From Bacteroidales bacterium (lineage in GTDB: Bacteria > Bacteroidota > Bacteroidia > Bacteroidales > Tenuifilaceae): a stretch of DNA of 64,000 bases. Every line of letters starts with the position of its first letter. Within the stretch, counting starts at the first letter, position 1. Below, one piece after another: positions 53,906 to 63,708 of this stretch. The stretch lies in NCBI GenBank assembly GCA_013376985.1, contig JACABB010000001.1:395956-459955 (forward strand), written 5' to 3'. The notes beneath the pieces were generated by a model that was not told the DNA's origin, did not search any database, and saw only the letters and a program-made list of their open reading frames with translations. A program made the position numbers and the translations under genes.

Positions 53906-55399
53906 TTGAATCAGCAAAAGTACAATATTGGTATCATTGGAGTTTCCGTCCTCTTCATCCTTTTAAATGCGGTTCTTACAGCAAAGGGTATTTTTTTATT
54001 GAACGCTCTCCCTGCTTTGTTGTTAATTTTTATACTCCTTTTCTTTTCGTTAAGGCAACTCTTCTTTTTACTCGTTTTTTTGGCTCCACTATCAATACCC
54101 CTATATCGACTTATACCGGGACTTCCTTTTGATTTTTGGTTTCCTACAGAGCCGATTATTTTAAGCCTTTTAGTAATACTTATTTTAAAATCATTAAAGG
54201 AGAGGTATTTTGATAGCCAATTGATAAATCATCCTGTTTTTTGGTCGATACTATTATATCTGGGTTGGATTTTTATTTGTATCGTTCCAAGTGAAATGCC
54301 TTTGGTTTCTTTGAAGTATTTGTTGGTAAGAGTATGGTTTATAAGCGTATTTTTCTACCTAGGATATATTCTTTTTAAATTGCAAATAAACTATTTTAAA
54401 ATATTTCTGTGGTGTTTTATTTTAGGTCTACTAGTTGTTGTTACTATTTCTCTAATTAAACACATAGGACTTGGTATTTTTAACGAAAAGGCGGCTCATG
54501 GAGCGTGTGCCCCATTTTTCATCGATCACACATCATATGGTGCTACAATAGCCATAATTTTGCCTGTTTTAGTTAGTTTAATTGTTATTTCTAAGAAAAT
54601 AAGTCGGAAGATATTTTTATCGGGTTTGACACTCTTTTTTACTATAGCATTAGTTTTTTCATATTCAAGAGCAGCTTGGCTTAGCGTGGTCGTGGCAATT
54701 GTCGTATGGCTTGTTTGGTATTTAAGAATAAAGTTTTCATTATTGATTGCGGGATTTATAATTGTCGTTAGTCTGTTAATCTCTTTTCAACTTGAGATTG
54801 GTCAATGGTTAAGTAGTAATACTACCGATTCTAGTGGAAACTTAAAAGAACACTTGAACTCCGCATTAAATGTCTCTACAGATGCTTCCAACTTAGAAAG
54901 AATAAACCGTTGGAGTTGTGCTACTAGAATGTTTAATGAAAGACCATTTTTTGGATGGGGTCCAGGAACTTACATGTTTTACTATGCGCCATTTCAGCGT
55001 TCATACCAAAAAACAATAATTAGCACAAATTTTGGGAATGGAGGAAATGCACATAGCGAATACCTTGGATTGCTTGCTGATTCGGGGATTATTGCCATGC
55101 TCGGGTATATTCTTATTTTGATCTTTGTATTCTACCGTGGATTTACTTTATCCAGAAAAATTGAAGACAGAAGTATAAGAATTTTAGTAATTGGAGTACT
55201 ATTAGGAATTGTTACCTATGCAATTCACGGTTTTTTGAATGATTTTCTGGATAGCGATAAAATTGCTGCTCCCTTTTGGGGATTTATAGCTTTTATTGTA
55301 GCAATGGATGTTTGTTATAGGAAACCAAAGGGCTCTTTAGAGGAATTCAAAGCCAAGGATAGAGATATCATCGAAAAGAACAATATTGTTATTCCCTGA
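53906..55399 (+). CDS. O-antigen ligase/polymerase-like membrane protein
   Basis: A 497-residue protein of about eleven membrane segments with a large loop containing RPFFGWGPGTYMFYY, characteristic of the O-antigen ligase/Wzy domain. It starts at TTG 53906 (LNQQKYNIGIIG), so an in-frame ATG is absent near the start; the start is uncertain. Together with the Wzz protein it probably processes a surface polysaccharide. Its last 63 bp overlap the converging phosphatase gene. Confidence 0.85.
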   Translation: MNQQKYNIGIIGVSVLFILLNAVLTAKGIFLLNALPALLLIFILLFFSLRQLFFLLVFLAPLSIPLYRLIPGLPFDFWFPTEPIILSLLVILILKSLKERYFDSQLINHPVFWSILLYLGWIFICIVPSEMPLVSLKYLLVRVWFISVFFYLGYILFKLQINYFKIFLWCFILGLLVVVTISLIKHIGLGIFNEKAAHGACAPFFIDHTSYGATIAIILPVLVSLIVISKKISRKIFLSGLTLFFTIALVFSYSRAAWLSVVVAIVVWLVWYLRIKFSLLIAGFIIVVSLLISFQLEIGQWLSSNTTDSSGNLKEHLNSALNVSTDASNLERINRWSCATRMFNERPFFGWGPGTYMFYYAPFQRSYQKTIISTNFGNGGNAHSEYLGLLADSGIIAMLGYILILIFVFYRGFTLSRKIEDRSIRILVIGVLLGIVTYAIHGFLNDFLDSDKIAAPFWGFIAFIVAMDVCYRKPKGSLEEFKAKDRDIIEKNNIVIP

Positions 55400-56572
55400 A
55401 TCCTGTTCTTGTGCTTCAACAATAAACTTAATATTATCCTCAAGGCTAGACGCATTTGAAATATTTGTTTCAATGGCTTTTGTACCATTTTCTATCTTGT
55501 TTTCACTTAAAAATTCAACCAAACCATCTGTAAAACAAATTAATTTTGATGGCTGACCTATGAGTATTGAACCAACATTCATAACGGGAATTTCATCGAG
55601 CATTCCAAGTCCAACACAGCCACTTGTTAGCTGATTGATTTGTTTAGAGATTTTATTGTATAAAAGGGGAGGGTTGTGTCCTGCATTGATGTATTCAAGA
55701 TGACGTTTTTGAACGTTAAATCGACCAATGAAGATTGTTATAAATTTCTCTCCTTTGGCAGTTGCCATAACCCTTTCATTAAGTTTTTCAGCAAGTTTTG
55801 TGAGCCGGATCTCGTGTGTGAAAAGAGCTCTAAGGTTGGCTTGGAAGTTCGACATTAAAAGTGCGGCAGAGATTCCTTTACCAGATACATCTGCAATACA
55901 AAAACCTATCTCGCCCGGACTAAGTTCGATAACGTCATAATAATCTCCCCCAACTTCGTAGTGTGGGTTATAGTATGTGGTAATTTTAAGTTTTTCGTTT
56001 TTGGGCAAATTTTCGGGGCTAGGTATTAGCATATTCTGCATCTTCGATGCCAGTTCTAACTCTTTTCTGATAGCCTCCTGTTCTAGGCTTTTATAAAATA
56101 GCCGGAGATTTTCAATAGCAACAAATATGATAATTGAAAGCGTTTGTACAAAGTTTAGATGTCTTATTGAAGCACTTACTCCTTTTTCAAAATCATTTGT
56201 GTCTCCTATTAATATGTAAGCCAAAGGAGTGTTGTTTTGTATTACTGGAATAATAATATCAAGTTCTTGTAATACAGAACTCTCAATGGTGCTAATAATA
56301 GTAATCTCGTTAAAAGCCATAAGATCGCGTTCAACATCAATATTTTCAATAACCGAATCGGGGCAATTGGTTTTAAGCAAAAGTTCCCATGTTTCTTCTT
56401 TTTTATAGAAAAGAACACGATCAATTCCTAGATCATCATTAAGAATTGTACCAAATCGTTGAAGTAAATTTTCAGTTTTTAAATCTGCACTAATAGCCTG
56501 CGCCATCGTTAGTAGAGCGTTTAATTTAAACGTACTCTGCTTAAGTCTTTTTGATGACGAGGTTAATGACAT
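55337..56572 (-). CDS. GAF-SpoIIE family protein phosphatase
   Basis: A 411-residue protein: N-terminal GAF-like sensor (about residues 20-170), a coiled linker, and a SpoIIE/RsbU PP2C domain with the metal and catalytic residues intact (VGGDYYDV, ADVSGKGISAAL, AGHNPPLL, CFTDGLVE, FDDISILGF). It dephosphorylates anti-anti-sigma type proteins in partner-switching systems. No STAS or HPK gene is adjacent. It overlaps the polysaccharide gene tail-to-tail. Confidence 0.92.
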   Translation of the reverse strand: MSLTSSSKRLKQSTFKLNALLTMAQAISADLKTENLLQRFGTILNDDLGIDRVLFYKKEETWELLLKTNCPDSVIENIDVERDLMAFNEITIISTIESSVLQELDIIIPVIQNNTPLAYILIGDTNDFEKGVSASIRHLNFVQTLSIIIFVAIENLRLFYKSLEQEAIRKELELASKMQNMLIPSPENLPKNEKLKITTYYNPHYEVGGDYYDVIELSPGEIGFCIADVSGKGISAALLMSNFQANLRALFTHEIRLTKLAEKLNERVMATAKGEKFITIFIGRFNVQKRHLEYINAGHNPPLLYNKISKQINQLTSGCVGLGMLDEIPVMNVGSILIGQPSKLICFTDGLVEFLSENKIENGTKAIETNISNASSLEDNIKFIVEAQEQDSGNNNIVLFDDISILGFEFL

Positions 56573-56715
56573 ATAATCAATATGTTAGATTAAAAATAAA
56601 TATTAAAACGAATATTACTATTAATTTATTTCTCATCTTCTAAAATTAGATAAGTTACAAAAAAGTAAAATCATAGATTATCCCTTTTGTAACAAAGGAT
56701 TTAGAAGAAAAAAAA

Positions 56716-57282
56716 TTATTTAACTCGTTCAGAATAATCTCTTGTTCTTGTGTCTATCTTGATTTTATCTCCAATATTAATGAAAAGAGGCACTTGAATA
56801 ATCGCCCCCGTTTCAACAGTTGCTGGTTTTAAGGCAGTTGATGAGGCTGTATCACCTCTTAAGCCCGGTTCTGTGTAAGTAACAGTCATTTCAACAAACG
56901 GAGGGAGTTCACAAGAAAGTATGCGCTCTTCTTCGGCATGGATCATCATTTCAACATATTGACCTTCTTTATACAGATCGCTATTGTCAACAAGATCATG
57001 CTGAAGTGAAAATTGCTCGAAAGTTTCCTGATGCATAAAATGATATCCTAGATCATCTTTATATAAAAATTGATAAGGTCTGCGCTCAATACGAACCTGA
57101 TTAATTTTTACTCCTGCGTTGAAAGTATTTTCGATTACTTTTCCTGTTTCGAGGTTTTTAAGTTTAGTACGAACAAATGCACCCCCCTTACCTGGTTTAA
57201 CATGTTGAAATTGAACGATCGTGTAAAGTTTTCCGTTAAACTCAAGACACATCCCATTTTTAAAATCTGCAGTAGTTGCCAT
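56716..57282 (-). CDS. efp: Elongation factor P
   Basis: Counted from ATG 57282 ([15 protein letters not shown], 188 residues). An ATG 42 bp upstream would precede the likely transcription start, because the TATTTTTG element lies at 57308-57315. EF-P relieves stalling at polyproline. Domain I has the modified-lysine loop [17 protein letters not shown] includes the lysine at the tip. Domains II/III are complete (ending [15 protein letters not shown]). Confidence 0.95.
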   Translation of the reverse strand: MATTADFKNGMCLEFNGKLYTIVQFQHVKPGKGGAFVRTKLKNLETGKVIENTFNAGVKINQVRIERRPYQFLYKDDLGYHFMHQETFEQFSLQHDLVDNSDLYKEGQYVEMMIHAEEERILSCELPPFVEMTVTYTEPGLRGDTASSTALKPATVETGAIIQVPLFINIGDKIKIDTRTRDYSERVK

Positions 57283-57307
57283 ATAATTATTATGAATAAA
57301 TTTCTTG

Positions 57308-57315
57308 CAAAAATA
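57308..57315 (-). promoter_or_regulatory. Promoter -7 element for efp
   Basis: TATTTTTG on the minus strand; matches TAnnTTTG, 25 bp before the chosen ATG at 57282 and so favours that start. Confidence 0.58.
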
Positions 57316-57440
57316 GTAAATCAATGAAAATCTAAAACTTATTCCTTATAAGTCTTTAGTTATTGTATTAATAAAAATGAATTAACAGCGTTGCTATATA
57401 GGCCGAAATTTAAAAAACTAAGAAAAACAATTTATATCAC

Positions 57441-58229
57441 TTATTCTAATCTTAATGGGTAAAGTATACCGGAATAATCTATCAAATCACAATACACTGA
57501 ACCGATAAATATATCAAACTTTATTCTTATGGGAATAAAGTTTGAATCGTTTGAGAACCAAATAGCCATATCATCCTTCGATTTAAAAACCCGTCCAGTA
57601 AGTACTTCGGGCATAAATTTCATACAATTAATAGTGCCAAACTTGGTTCTAATCTTTTCAAAACCTTTAAAACGAATTACCAGTGGATATTTTTCATCGG
57701 TAAAGTACGTATTAACAATAAAAAGTTCATTTAGTGCAGGTTGTTTGTTTAACATTAGCGTACGTAAATAGTAAAACGAAGATAATATATCCTGACATCC
57801 TTTGACAACTACAACTTTTCCTGTTATTGAACTGTTACAGATTGAAGAATCTTCTCTTGACCAGTGATCGAATACCTGTGTACTATAGTGCTTATATCTA
57901 TTTTCATGTATATTTCGGATCGATTTATAAGGCCAGTTTGTTTCTTTATCAGTAAAACTTTCATATGTGTCGTCAACAAGGTAAAGGGAACTAGCAATAC
58001 CAACCGACTTTCCATTTAAGTAAAGATTATTAACCGATTTTCCCTCGTAAGTACCTTCTTTAACCTCAAGAACGGCCTCTCCGCCTCTTATAAACCCATA
58101 GTGAACCTGATATTTTAAACGCTCACCCGTAGTAAAGGATTTTTTCTGTTGTGCGAATATTCCTGTGAAAAAAAAGATAGGGATACAAAGGAAAAAGAGA
58201 TGCTTTTTTGATTGAAGAGGTATTGGCAT
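57441..58229 (-). CDS. DUF3108 family exported protein
   Basis: Counted from ATG 58229 (MPIPLQSKKHLFFLCIPIFFFTGIFA, a signal peptide), 262 residues; an upstream ATG at 58343 would overlap tsaB and add residues before the signal. The body is a beta-rich DUF3108 protein (FTTGERLKYQVHYGFIRGGEAVLEV). Its function is not known. It starts 10 bp after tsaB and is probably co-transcribed. Confidence 0.85.
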   Translation of the reverse strand: MPIPLQSKKHLFFLCIPIFFFTGIFAQQKKSFTTGERLKYQVHYGFIRGGEAVLEVKEGTYEGKSVNNLYLNGKSVGIASSLYLVDDTYESFTDKETNWPYKSIRNIHENRYKHYSTQVFDHWSREDSSICNSSITGKVVVVKGCQDILSSFYYLRTLMLNKQPALNELFIVNTYFTDEKYPLVIRFKGFEKIRTKFGTINCMKFMPEVLTGRVFKSKDDMAIWFSNDSNFIPIRIKFDIFIGSVYCDLIDYSGILYPLRLE

Positions 58230-58239
58230 ATTTCTGGTA

Positions 58240-58956
58240 TTATTGCGATCCGGGAAAAATATTTTTACGTGATTGAGTTGCAACAAAATTTTTGAGGTAG
58301 TATGGTTCAAAATAGGCAACATTTTCGAATGATTTTTTTTCAAAAGCCTGTAAGGCTAATGGAACCATAAATTGTGCAGAGGGTGAAAAATCGTCAACAA
58401 AAAGAGCATTTGGATGGTTAATCACCGATTTACACTTTGATGATCCACTACCAAAAAACAAAATTTTGTTTGTTTCTAAACGATTGTTGAATGTTGTTCC
58501 ATCTACAACCAAAGCTTCTATATCGTTCACTTGGGTACAAGATTTGTTGTATAATGCAGTATAAACCTCCATTCTACGGGCATCTATCATTGGACAAAGG
58601 AGATCGATATTATTTTTTTCAATAATTGAACGGTACAGAATGTTTGCTCCAGAAGACATTGAATAGAGACTACAAATTGAGATTAATGATTTTTCGGCAG
58701 CATAGCAAATACCTTTTGCTGCCGAAACGCCAATTCGTAAGCCAGTGTATGAGCCAGGCCCTTTACTTATTACTATAGCATCAAGTTGAGCAATACCAAT
58801 ACCTGTTTCTTTAATTAGTTGATCGATAAAAACAGTTAGCAGGGTTGCATGTGCTTTTTCATCAGTACTTTCTTTTAACCCAATAATTCTTTGATCAATA
58901 GTAATAGCTACCGAACAAACATTTGTACCCGATTCGATCAAAAGGAATTTACTCAT
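58240..58956 (-). CDS. tsaB: tRNA threonylcarbamoyladenosine biosynthesis protein TsaB
   Basis: A 238-residue TsaB (YeaZ) with N-terminal FLLIESGTNVCSVAI and the KGPGSYTGLRIGVSAAKG signature. It has the HSP70/actin-like fold and binds TsaD in the t6A tRNA modification complex. Length is typical. It is 8 bp after the efflux adaptor gene. Confidence 0.95.
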   Translation of the reverse strand: MSKFLLIESGTNVCSVAITIDQRIIGLKESTDEKAHATLLTVFIDQLIKETGIGIAQLDAIVISKGPGSYTGLRIGVSAAKGICYAAEKSLISICSLYSMSSGANILYRSIIEKNNIDLLCPMIDARRMEVYTALYNKSCTQVNDIEALVVDGTTFNNRLETNKILFFGSGSSKCKSVINHPNALFVDDFSPSAQFMVPLALQAFEKKSFENVAYFEPYYLKNFVATQSRKNIFPGSQ

Positions 58957-58964
58957 CTTGAAAA

Positions 58965-60275
58965 CTACTTTTTGCTTTCGTCTTTAAATAGTTTATCTTT
59001 GGCAACCTTTTTAATCAACTTACCGTCTTTAAGTTTTCTTGATATTGCGCTAAATGGAGCGGAGATAATATCTTCATCCCCTTTTAAGCCTTCCATAATT
59101 TCAATATATTGGTTGTCCTGTATGCCGGTTTTTACAACAACCATTTTTGAGGAATCCTTCCTAGCAATGAAAACAATTTCTTTTAGTTCGCTTGGTTTTA
59201 CAGTTTTAGTATGTTGATCTTGATTTGCTTCCGAAAACCCCACTGCCGCACTGTTATTCAACGAATCTGAACGTGTAGTAACTGCCTGTATAGGTACAGA
59301 TAAAATATCATGTTTTGTTTGTGTTCTAATATCAACTGTTGTTGACATACCAGGCCTAAACGGGCTTGGATTTTTGCTATTTATAAGATCCTTATATGAA
59401 TCTTCGAGTAAAAGAATTCTTACCTCAAAGCTAGTTACCTGATCCGTTGAGGCTCCCTGCACATTTGCGGAATTTGCTATCTGGGTTACAACACCTTTGA
59501 ATTTACGATTTAGATATGCATCAACCTCAATAAGGGCTGTATCGTTCATTTTTACGCGGACAATATCATTTTCGTTAACATCAACCCGTGTTTCCATTCG
59601 GCCAAGATCCGCAATGCGAAGGATTTCGGTACCAGCCATTTGAATTGTTCCTAATACTCTTTCACCTAATTCAACATTAAGTTTGGAAATGGTACCATTC
59701 ATAGGTGCGTAAATAGTTGTTTTTCGAAGATTTTCTTCAGCTTCTTTAAGGGAGGCCTCAGAACTTTCAACACTAAATCGAGCTGATTTTACATCGGCTT
59801 GTGCAACTTCAAAATTGGTTTTGGCTGTTTCAAAATCCGATTCAGAAATTGCTTTTTGATCAAAAAGCTGTTTGCTTCGATTAAATGCTAATTTTTGTTG
59901 TGCCAGTTGTGCTTCCGATTGAGTTAGACGTGCTTTTGAGGTATTTACGGCAGCAATTTCTCTCTCTTTTAGAGAAAGATATGTATCGGGTTTGATTCGA
60001 CAGAGCAGTTTCCCTTTTTCAACCTGATCACCTTCTTTTACAGGAAGGTCAATAATTTCCCCTGATACTTCGGGGCTAATTTTAACCTCAATTTCAGGTT
60101 GAATTTTACCATTGGCAGTAATGCTTTCGGTAATTGTTCTTTTTAAGGGCTTTTCAACAAAAACGTCTATTGTTTCTGGTTTTCCAAACCATCCTACTTT
60201 TTTACCAATAACTACAAAAACAATAAGGATTATAACAATCCCAATTAAATATTTTAGTGTGTTTTTCTTTTTCAT
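58965..60275 (-). CDS. Efflux periplasmic adaptor (HlyD/MacA family)
   Basis: A 436-residue membrane fusion protein with an N-terminal anchor (YLIGIVIILIVFVVIGKK), biotin-lipoyl halves (PEVSGEIIDLPVKEGDQVEKG, and MNGTISKLNVELGE), an alpha hairpin and a beta-barrel domain. It links an inner-membrane pump to TolC, 18 bp from the TolC gene. The MacB-like permease normally found next is missing; tsaB follows instead. Confidence 0.92.
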   Translation of the reverse strand: MKKKNTLKYLIGIVIILIVFVVIGKKVGWFGKPETIDVFVEKPLKRTITESITANGKIQPEIEVKISPEVSGEIIDLPVKEGDQVEKGKLLCRIKPDTYLSLKEREIAAVNTSKARLTQSEAQLAQQKLAFNRSKQLFDQKAISESDFETAKTNFEVAQADVKSARFSVESSEASLKEAEENLRKTTIYAPMNGTISKLNVELGERVLGTIQMAGTEILRIADLGRMETRVDVNENDIVRVKMNDTALIEVDAYLNRKFKGVVTQIANSANVQGASTDQVTSFEVRILLLEDSYKDLINSKNPSPFRPGMSTTVDIRTQTKHDILSVPIQAVTTRSDSLNNSAAVGFSEANQDQHTKTVKPSELKEIVFIARKDSSKMVVVKTGIQDNQYIEIMEGLKGDEDIISAPFSAISRKLKDGKLIKKVAKDKLFKDESKK

Positions 60276-60293
60276 GTGTGGTATAATTTGTCG

Positions 60294-61667
60294 TTATAGA
60301 CTTAATGGAACACCTTTGTAGAATTCCAAGATTTTAGACTTAAAAATCAGCTCGTACTTGGCTTGTAAGAGATCCGTTTCTGCTTTTGATAATTTTGTTT
60401 TGGCTGTAGTATAATCAATCGAAGTAACCATTCCAACGTTAAACTTCTGTTCGGAATACCTAAAAGCCTCTTCGAGAGATACAAGACTTTTTTGAGTTGC
60501 CTTAAGTTTTTTTTGCGCAGCTAAAGCATCAATATAAGCTTGTTGAATATCTTTATAAAGAATGTTTTTTTCGTTTTCAAAATTTAACCGAGCATTATCA
60601 AGTGAAATCTTAGCATTTGAGATGTTATTGTGAACTTGATATCCATTAAAAATGGGAATAGATAATCCTAAGGAAATAGTTTTACTTGCGTTGTTTTTTA
60701 CCTGAGTCATAAACGGATCCTCATCAATCAATTCGAGTAAACCTGTTGCTGTATTTAATTTATAAACTTTTGTTAAGTAAAATTGAGCACCAGTATTATA
60801 ATTTCCATTAAGTGAAATGTGAGGACTCATTCCTCCTTTTGCAATTTTTACGGCAAGTTCAGCACTCTTAACCCGATGCCCTGCGCTAATAATTTGAGGC
60901 ATGGTTTGTTGAGATGTTTCAAAAACTCCAGCAGGGGAGAGATCAACGAGTTTACTCTCAATAGCATCAAGGTTTGGTTTTTGAATTTTAAAACCCTCTG
61001 TGGTTTTTATATCAAGAAATTGAGTTAGAGTGAGATATGCGATATCGAGTTGGTTTTGAGCATTAACAAGTTGAAGTTCATCGCTAGCCGCTTGAGCTTC
61101 AATTTCTAGAAGATTACCTTCCGGTAAGCTACCTGCTTTTACAAGTACGCTTGTTCTTTCTATCTGCATTTTAGAAAGCTCAAGTTGTTTATCTGCAGAA
61201 GCAACTAAATCTTCACTGTATAGTATTTGTAAGTATGCCGAAGCAATGGATAGTGCGATATTGTTTTTTACCTTTTCAACGTCACTAATTGTGGCTAATA
61301 AGTCAAATTTATCCTGTTTTTTTGTGTTTGAAATTTGAAAACCATTGAAGAGTGTCATTGATGTATTAATCGAAAAACTAGTTGCTTGTGTGTTCTGTGC
61401 CTCTTTTTGGTTAGTTAAATAATTTGTAGCAAGCCCAAAACTGTAGGCATGACTACTAGAAATATTAAGATTGGGCAAAGCGTTCATCTTCGATTGAAGT
61501 AATTTCCCCTCGCTCACTTTAACATTAAGTAATTGTTGCTTAACCTGAATATTATTATCGAAGGCATAATTGATACATTTCTCTAATGTCCAAGCGTCTT
61601 GTGCTTTTAACTTAAAGGTTGACAGAAGCAAAAATGATACAATTATTAAATAATATTTTTTTTGCAT
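60294..61667 (-). CDS. TolC family outer-membrane efflux protein
   Basis: A 457-residue protein with signal peptide (MQKKYYLIIVSFLLLSTFKLKA) and two OEP repeats that form the TolC alpha-barrel (WTLEKCINYAFDNNIQVKQQ at the start; the second repeat near residue 250). It is the first gene of the efflux unit with the adaptor. Confidence 0.92.
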   Translation of the reverse strand: MQKKYYLIIVSFLLLSTFKLKAQDAWTLEKCINYAFDNNIQVKQQLLNVKVSEGKLLQSKMNALPNLNISSSHAYSFGLATNYLTNQKEAQNTQATSFSINTSMTLFNGFQISNTKKQDKFDLLATISDVEKVKNNIALSIASAYLQILYSEDLVASADKQLELSKMQIERTSVLVKAGSLPEGNLLEIEAQAASDELQLVNAQNQLDIAYLTLTQFLDIKTTEGFKIQKPNLDAIESKLVDLSPAGVFETSQQTMPQIISAGHRVKSAELAVKIAKGGMSPHISLNGNYNTGAQFYLTKVYKLNTATGLLELIDEDPFMTQVKNNASKTISLGLSIPIFNGYQVHNNISNAKISLDNARLNFENEKNILYKDIQQAYIDALAAQKKLKATQKSLVSLEEAFRYSEQKFNVGMVTSIDYTTAKTKLSKAETDLLQAKYELIFKSKILEFYKGVPLSL

Positions 61668-61833
61668 ATACTAATTTATTAGGTTAGTTATGATTATAAT
61701 TAACCTTCGAAATTAGCTGAATAATTTGAAATAGAATAATTAAAGAAAGTTAATATTGTAAAAAAACCTTGATAAGAGGCGTTTTTGCTAAAATCCTTCT
61801 CTCTTTTACCAATTACTTTGCAAAACTATTTGA

Positions 61834-62700
61834 TTAGTTTTCTTTACTTATTGCAGATTTGAACATCCAAATAGAGGTATACATTACAACTCCGCAAACA
61901 ATCCCCTTGAGAACCTGAAGCGGTAACGATTTTACCACATAAGCGGCCAAGAATACGCCTGCCGTACCCGCAATAGTAAGCGCAATTGACGTTTTCCTAT
62001 CATAAGCATTTTCTTTCATAAACCTAAAACCACCTGCCAGCATTAACATTGCGGTTGCTGTCATCATAATTGGAAAAGCAGTTAGGGGATGCATTCCCAG
62101 AGTATATATCATTGCCATGCAGGGGGCATAAAATCCGATACCAATTGTTTGTAAAGCACCAAAAACAAAACTTAAAGAAATAATAAGTACAAGTTTCCAT
62201 CCTGAAAGCCCATTTGCGATGCCGCCTAATGGCATGATATTTAAGAAACCAGCAAGAATGATAAAGGCAACAACCATTAAGCCAATACCCATTCCGAGTT
62301 GTATTTTCTGGCGTGGCATTTTTGAAACAATTCCCGCACCCATAATTGCGCCAAATGCCGTAGCAGCAGATATGGAAAAAATAGTAATAGGATCAACATC
62401 AACAGCGGTCATAAATATGAATGCCTGCACAACGGTGGGAATTAAATTGCCAACATTCATGGTGCCTGGAATTAGCCGATCATCAACAAATTTGAAAAAT
62501 TTGAATATTGCTGTTTGTACGGCAAAACTTCCTATTCCAAGAGTATCGAAAAAATTGGTAACAAATCCTGTGATTGAAAGCCCTGTCCACGATTTATTCG
62601 AATAGGTTTTTCTATTCTGAGATAAATCTTTTATGTAAAAAAAACTAAAAAAACTTGTAATTATGCCGAGTACGGCTTTAAGGATAATTACCATAAGCAT
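61834..62700 (-). CDS. TauE/SafE family sulfite exporter-like protein
   Basis: A 288-residue membrane protein with eight predicted segments and the TauE/SafE repeat pattern (GFVTNFFDTLGIGSFA and GFYAPCMAMIYTLGMHPLTAFPIMMTATAMLMLAGG). Family members export sulfite or organosulfonates; the substrate here is not known. An ATG two codons later is also possible. Confidence 0.9.
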   Translation of the reverse strand: MLMVIILKAVLGIITSFFSFFYIKDLSQNRKTYSNKSWTGLSITGFVTNFFDTLGIGSFAVQTAIFKFFKFVDDRLIPGTMNVGNLIPTVVQAFIFMTAVDVDPITIFSISAATAFGAIMGAGIVSKMPRQKIQLGMGIGLMVVAFIILAGFLNIMPLGGIANGLSGWKLVLIISLSFVFGALQTIGIGFYAPCMAMIYTLGMHPLTAFPIMMTATAMLMLAGGFRFMKENAYDRKTSIALTIAGTAGVFLAAYVVKSLPLQVLKGIVCGVVMYTSIWMFKSAISKEN

Positions 62701-63154
62701 TGGATTTTATAAGAAAATAGATGTAAAAGATTGTTTTAAAACTACAAAAGAGGTTTGGAGTTTCCAAATATGAATATAAACCTTTATGAATCCAGATTTT
62801 TAGATTATCTTTTAGAAAAATGAAACCATTCTTATCAAACAACTACCAATCAGCATCACAAAAATTCAAACGCTGCAAAACCAATGAATTAAAATAAACC
62901 AATTAAATCGCAATTTGCGATGGGGTAATTATACCAAAAAGATAAAAACAAAAATCCAATTGAATTTAACCAAGCATCAGGAGAGAGATATCCGAATTTT
63001 CCGCAATTCCGAATAACAAAGCAGCTCGCAATATCAGCCCATTTTGATAAAATCGCAAAAAAATTTCTTATTTCACTTTAATATTGCACTACACTATCAA
63101 TTGATTAGTAATTTTGAAATGCAAATTTTAACGCAGAAACTAAAATCGATACAA
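62701..63154. other. Intergenic region with two small palindromes
   Basis: 454 bp upstream of the methyltransferase-like gene (or until an alternative ATG at 63119). No gene is convincing. It holds ATCGCAA-T-TTGCGAT (62907-62921) and GGTA-ATTA-TACC (62924-62935), possibly a regulator's binding sites for either flanking gene. Confidence 0.55.
62907..62935. promoter_or_regulatory. Two adjacent palindromes, possible operator
   Basis: ATCGCAA/TTGCGAT (perfect 7-bp arms, 1-base centre) and GGTA/TACC (4-bp arms, 4-base centre) lie 2 bp apart. Confidence 0.3.
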
Positions 63155-63622
63155 ATGAAACTATTCGGCATTGCAACAATCAATCCTGTAATATTTTACA
63201 TAGGAAAATTATCCTTTGTTGGGAATATCATTTTCCTATTTCTGAAACGGTTTGTTCATGCTTATGAGTTTAGCAACATTGTGTTAATAATTAACCTTTT
63301 GCTAATATTTATTCCTGCACTTATAATATTTATTATTTCACTCTCTAATCTTGGGGAATCCCTGCGTGTAGGATTACCTAATGAGGAAACAACGCTAAAA
63401 ACTACTGGTTTATACAGGTTTAGTCGCAACCCGATATATGTAAGTGTAATAATGGTGGGTATTGCATCGTGCATTTACGTGCCGCATTGGTTAAATATTG
63501 CACTTTTGGTAGTTGCTACCCTCATTCATCATATAATAATCCTTGGCGAGGAAAAATTCTTACATGGTAAATTTAAAGATCAATGGGTTGAGTATTGTAA
63601 AAATGTGAGGAGATATTTGTGA
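63155..63622 (+). CDS. Isoprenylcysteine carboxyl methyltransferase-like membrane protein
   Basis: Counted from ATG 63155 (MKLFGIATINPVIFYIGKL, 155 residues); starts at 63119 (ATG) or a TTG at 63044 would give longer products and cannot be ruled out. It has about four membrane segments and the ICMT/PEMT motif GLYRFSRNPIYVSV, ending with GEEKFLHGKFKDQWVEYCKNVRRYL. Family members methylate isoprenylcysteine or lipids at the membrane. The substrate is unknown. Confidence 0.85.
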   Translation: MKLFGIATINPVIFYIGKLSFVGNIIFLFLKRFVHAYEFSNIVLIINLLLIFIPALIIFIISLSNLGESLRVGLPNEETTLKTTGLYRFSRNPIYVSVIMVGIASCIYVPHWLNIALLVVATLIHHIIILGEEKFLHGKFKDQWVEYCKNVRRYL

Positions 63623-63685
63623 TTGCTGCTTTTTTTGGCATTAATTTGATGTTGAGATAATTGAACCTCGTTTATAAAAATTAAG

Positions 63686-63708
63686 AAAACCGAACGATAT
63701 CGGTTTTT
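63686..63708 (+). terminator. Terminator after the methyltransferase-like gene
   Basis: AAAACCGA (63686-63693), 6-base loop, TCGGTTTT (63700-63707), followed by T. Confidence 0.75.

Noticed and set aside
57283..57324. 14-codon N-terminal extension of EF-P
   Set aside because: EF-P starts with a short conserved N-terminus at MATTADF; the -7 element at 57308-57315 puts transcription start downstream of the upstream ATG.
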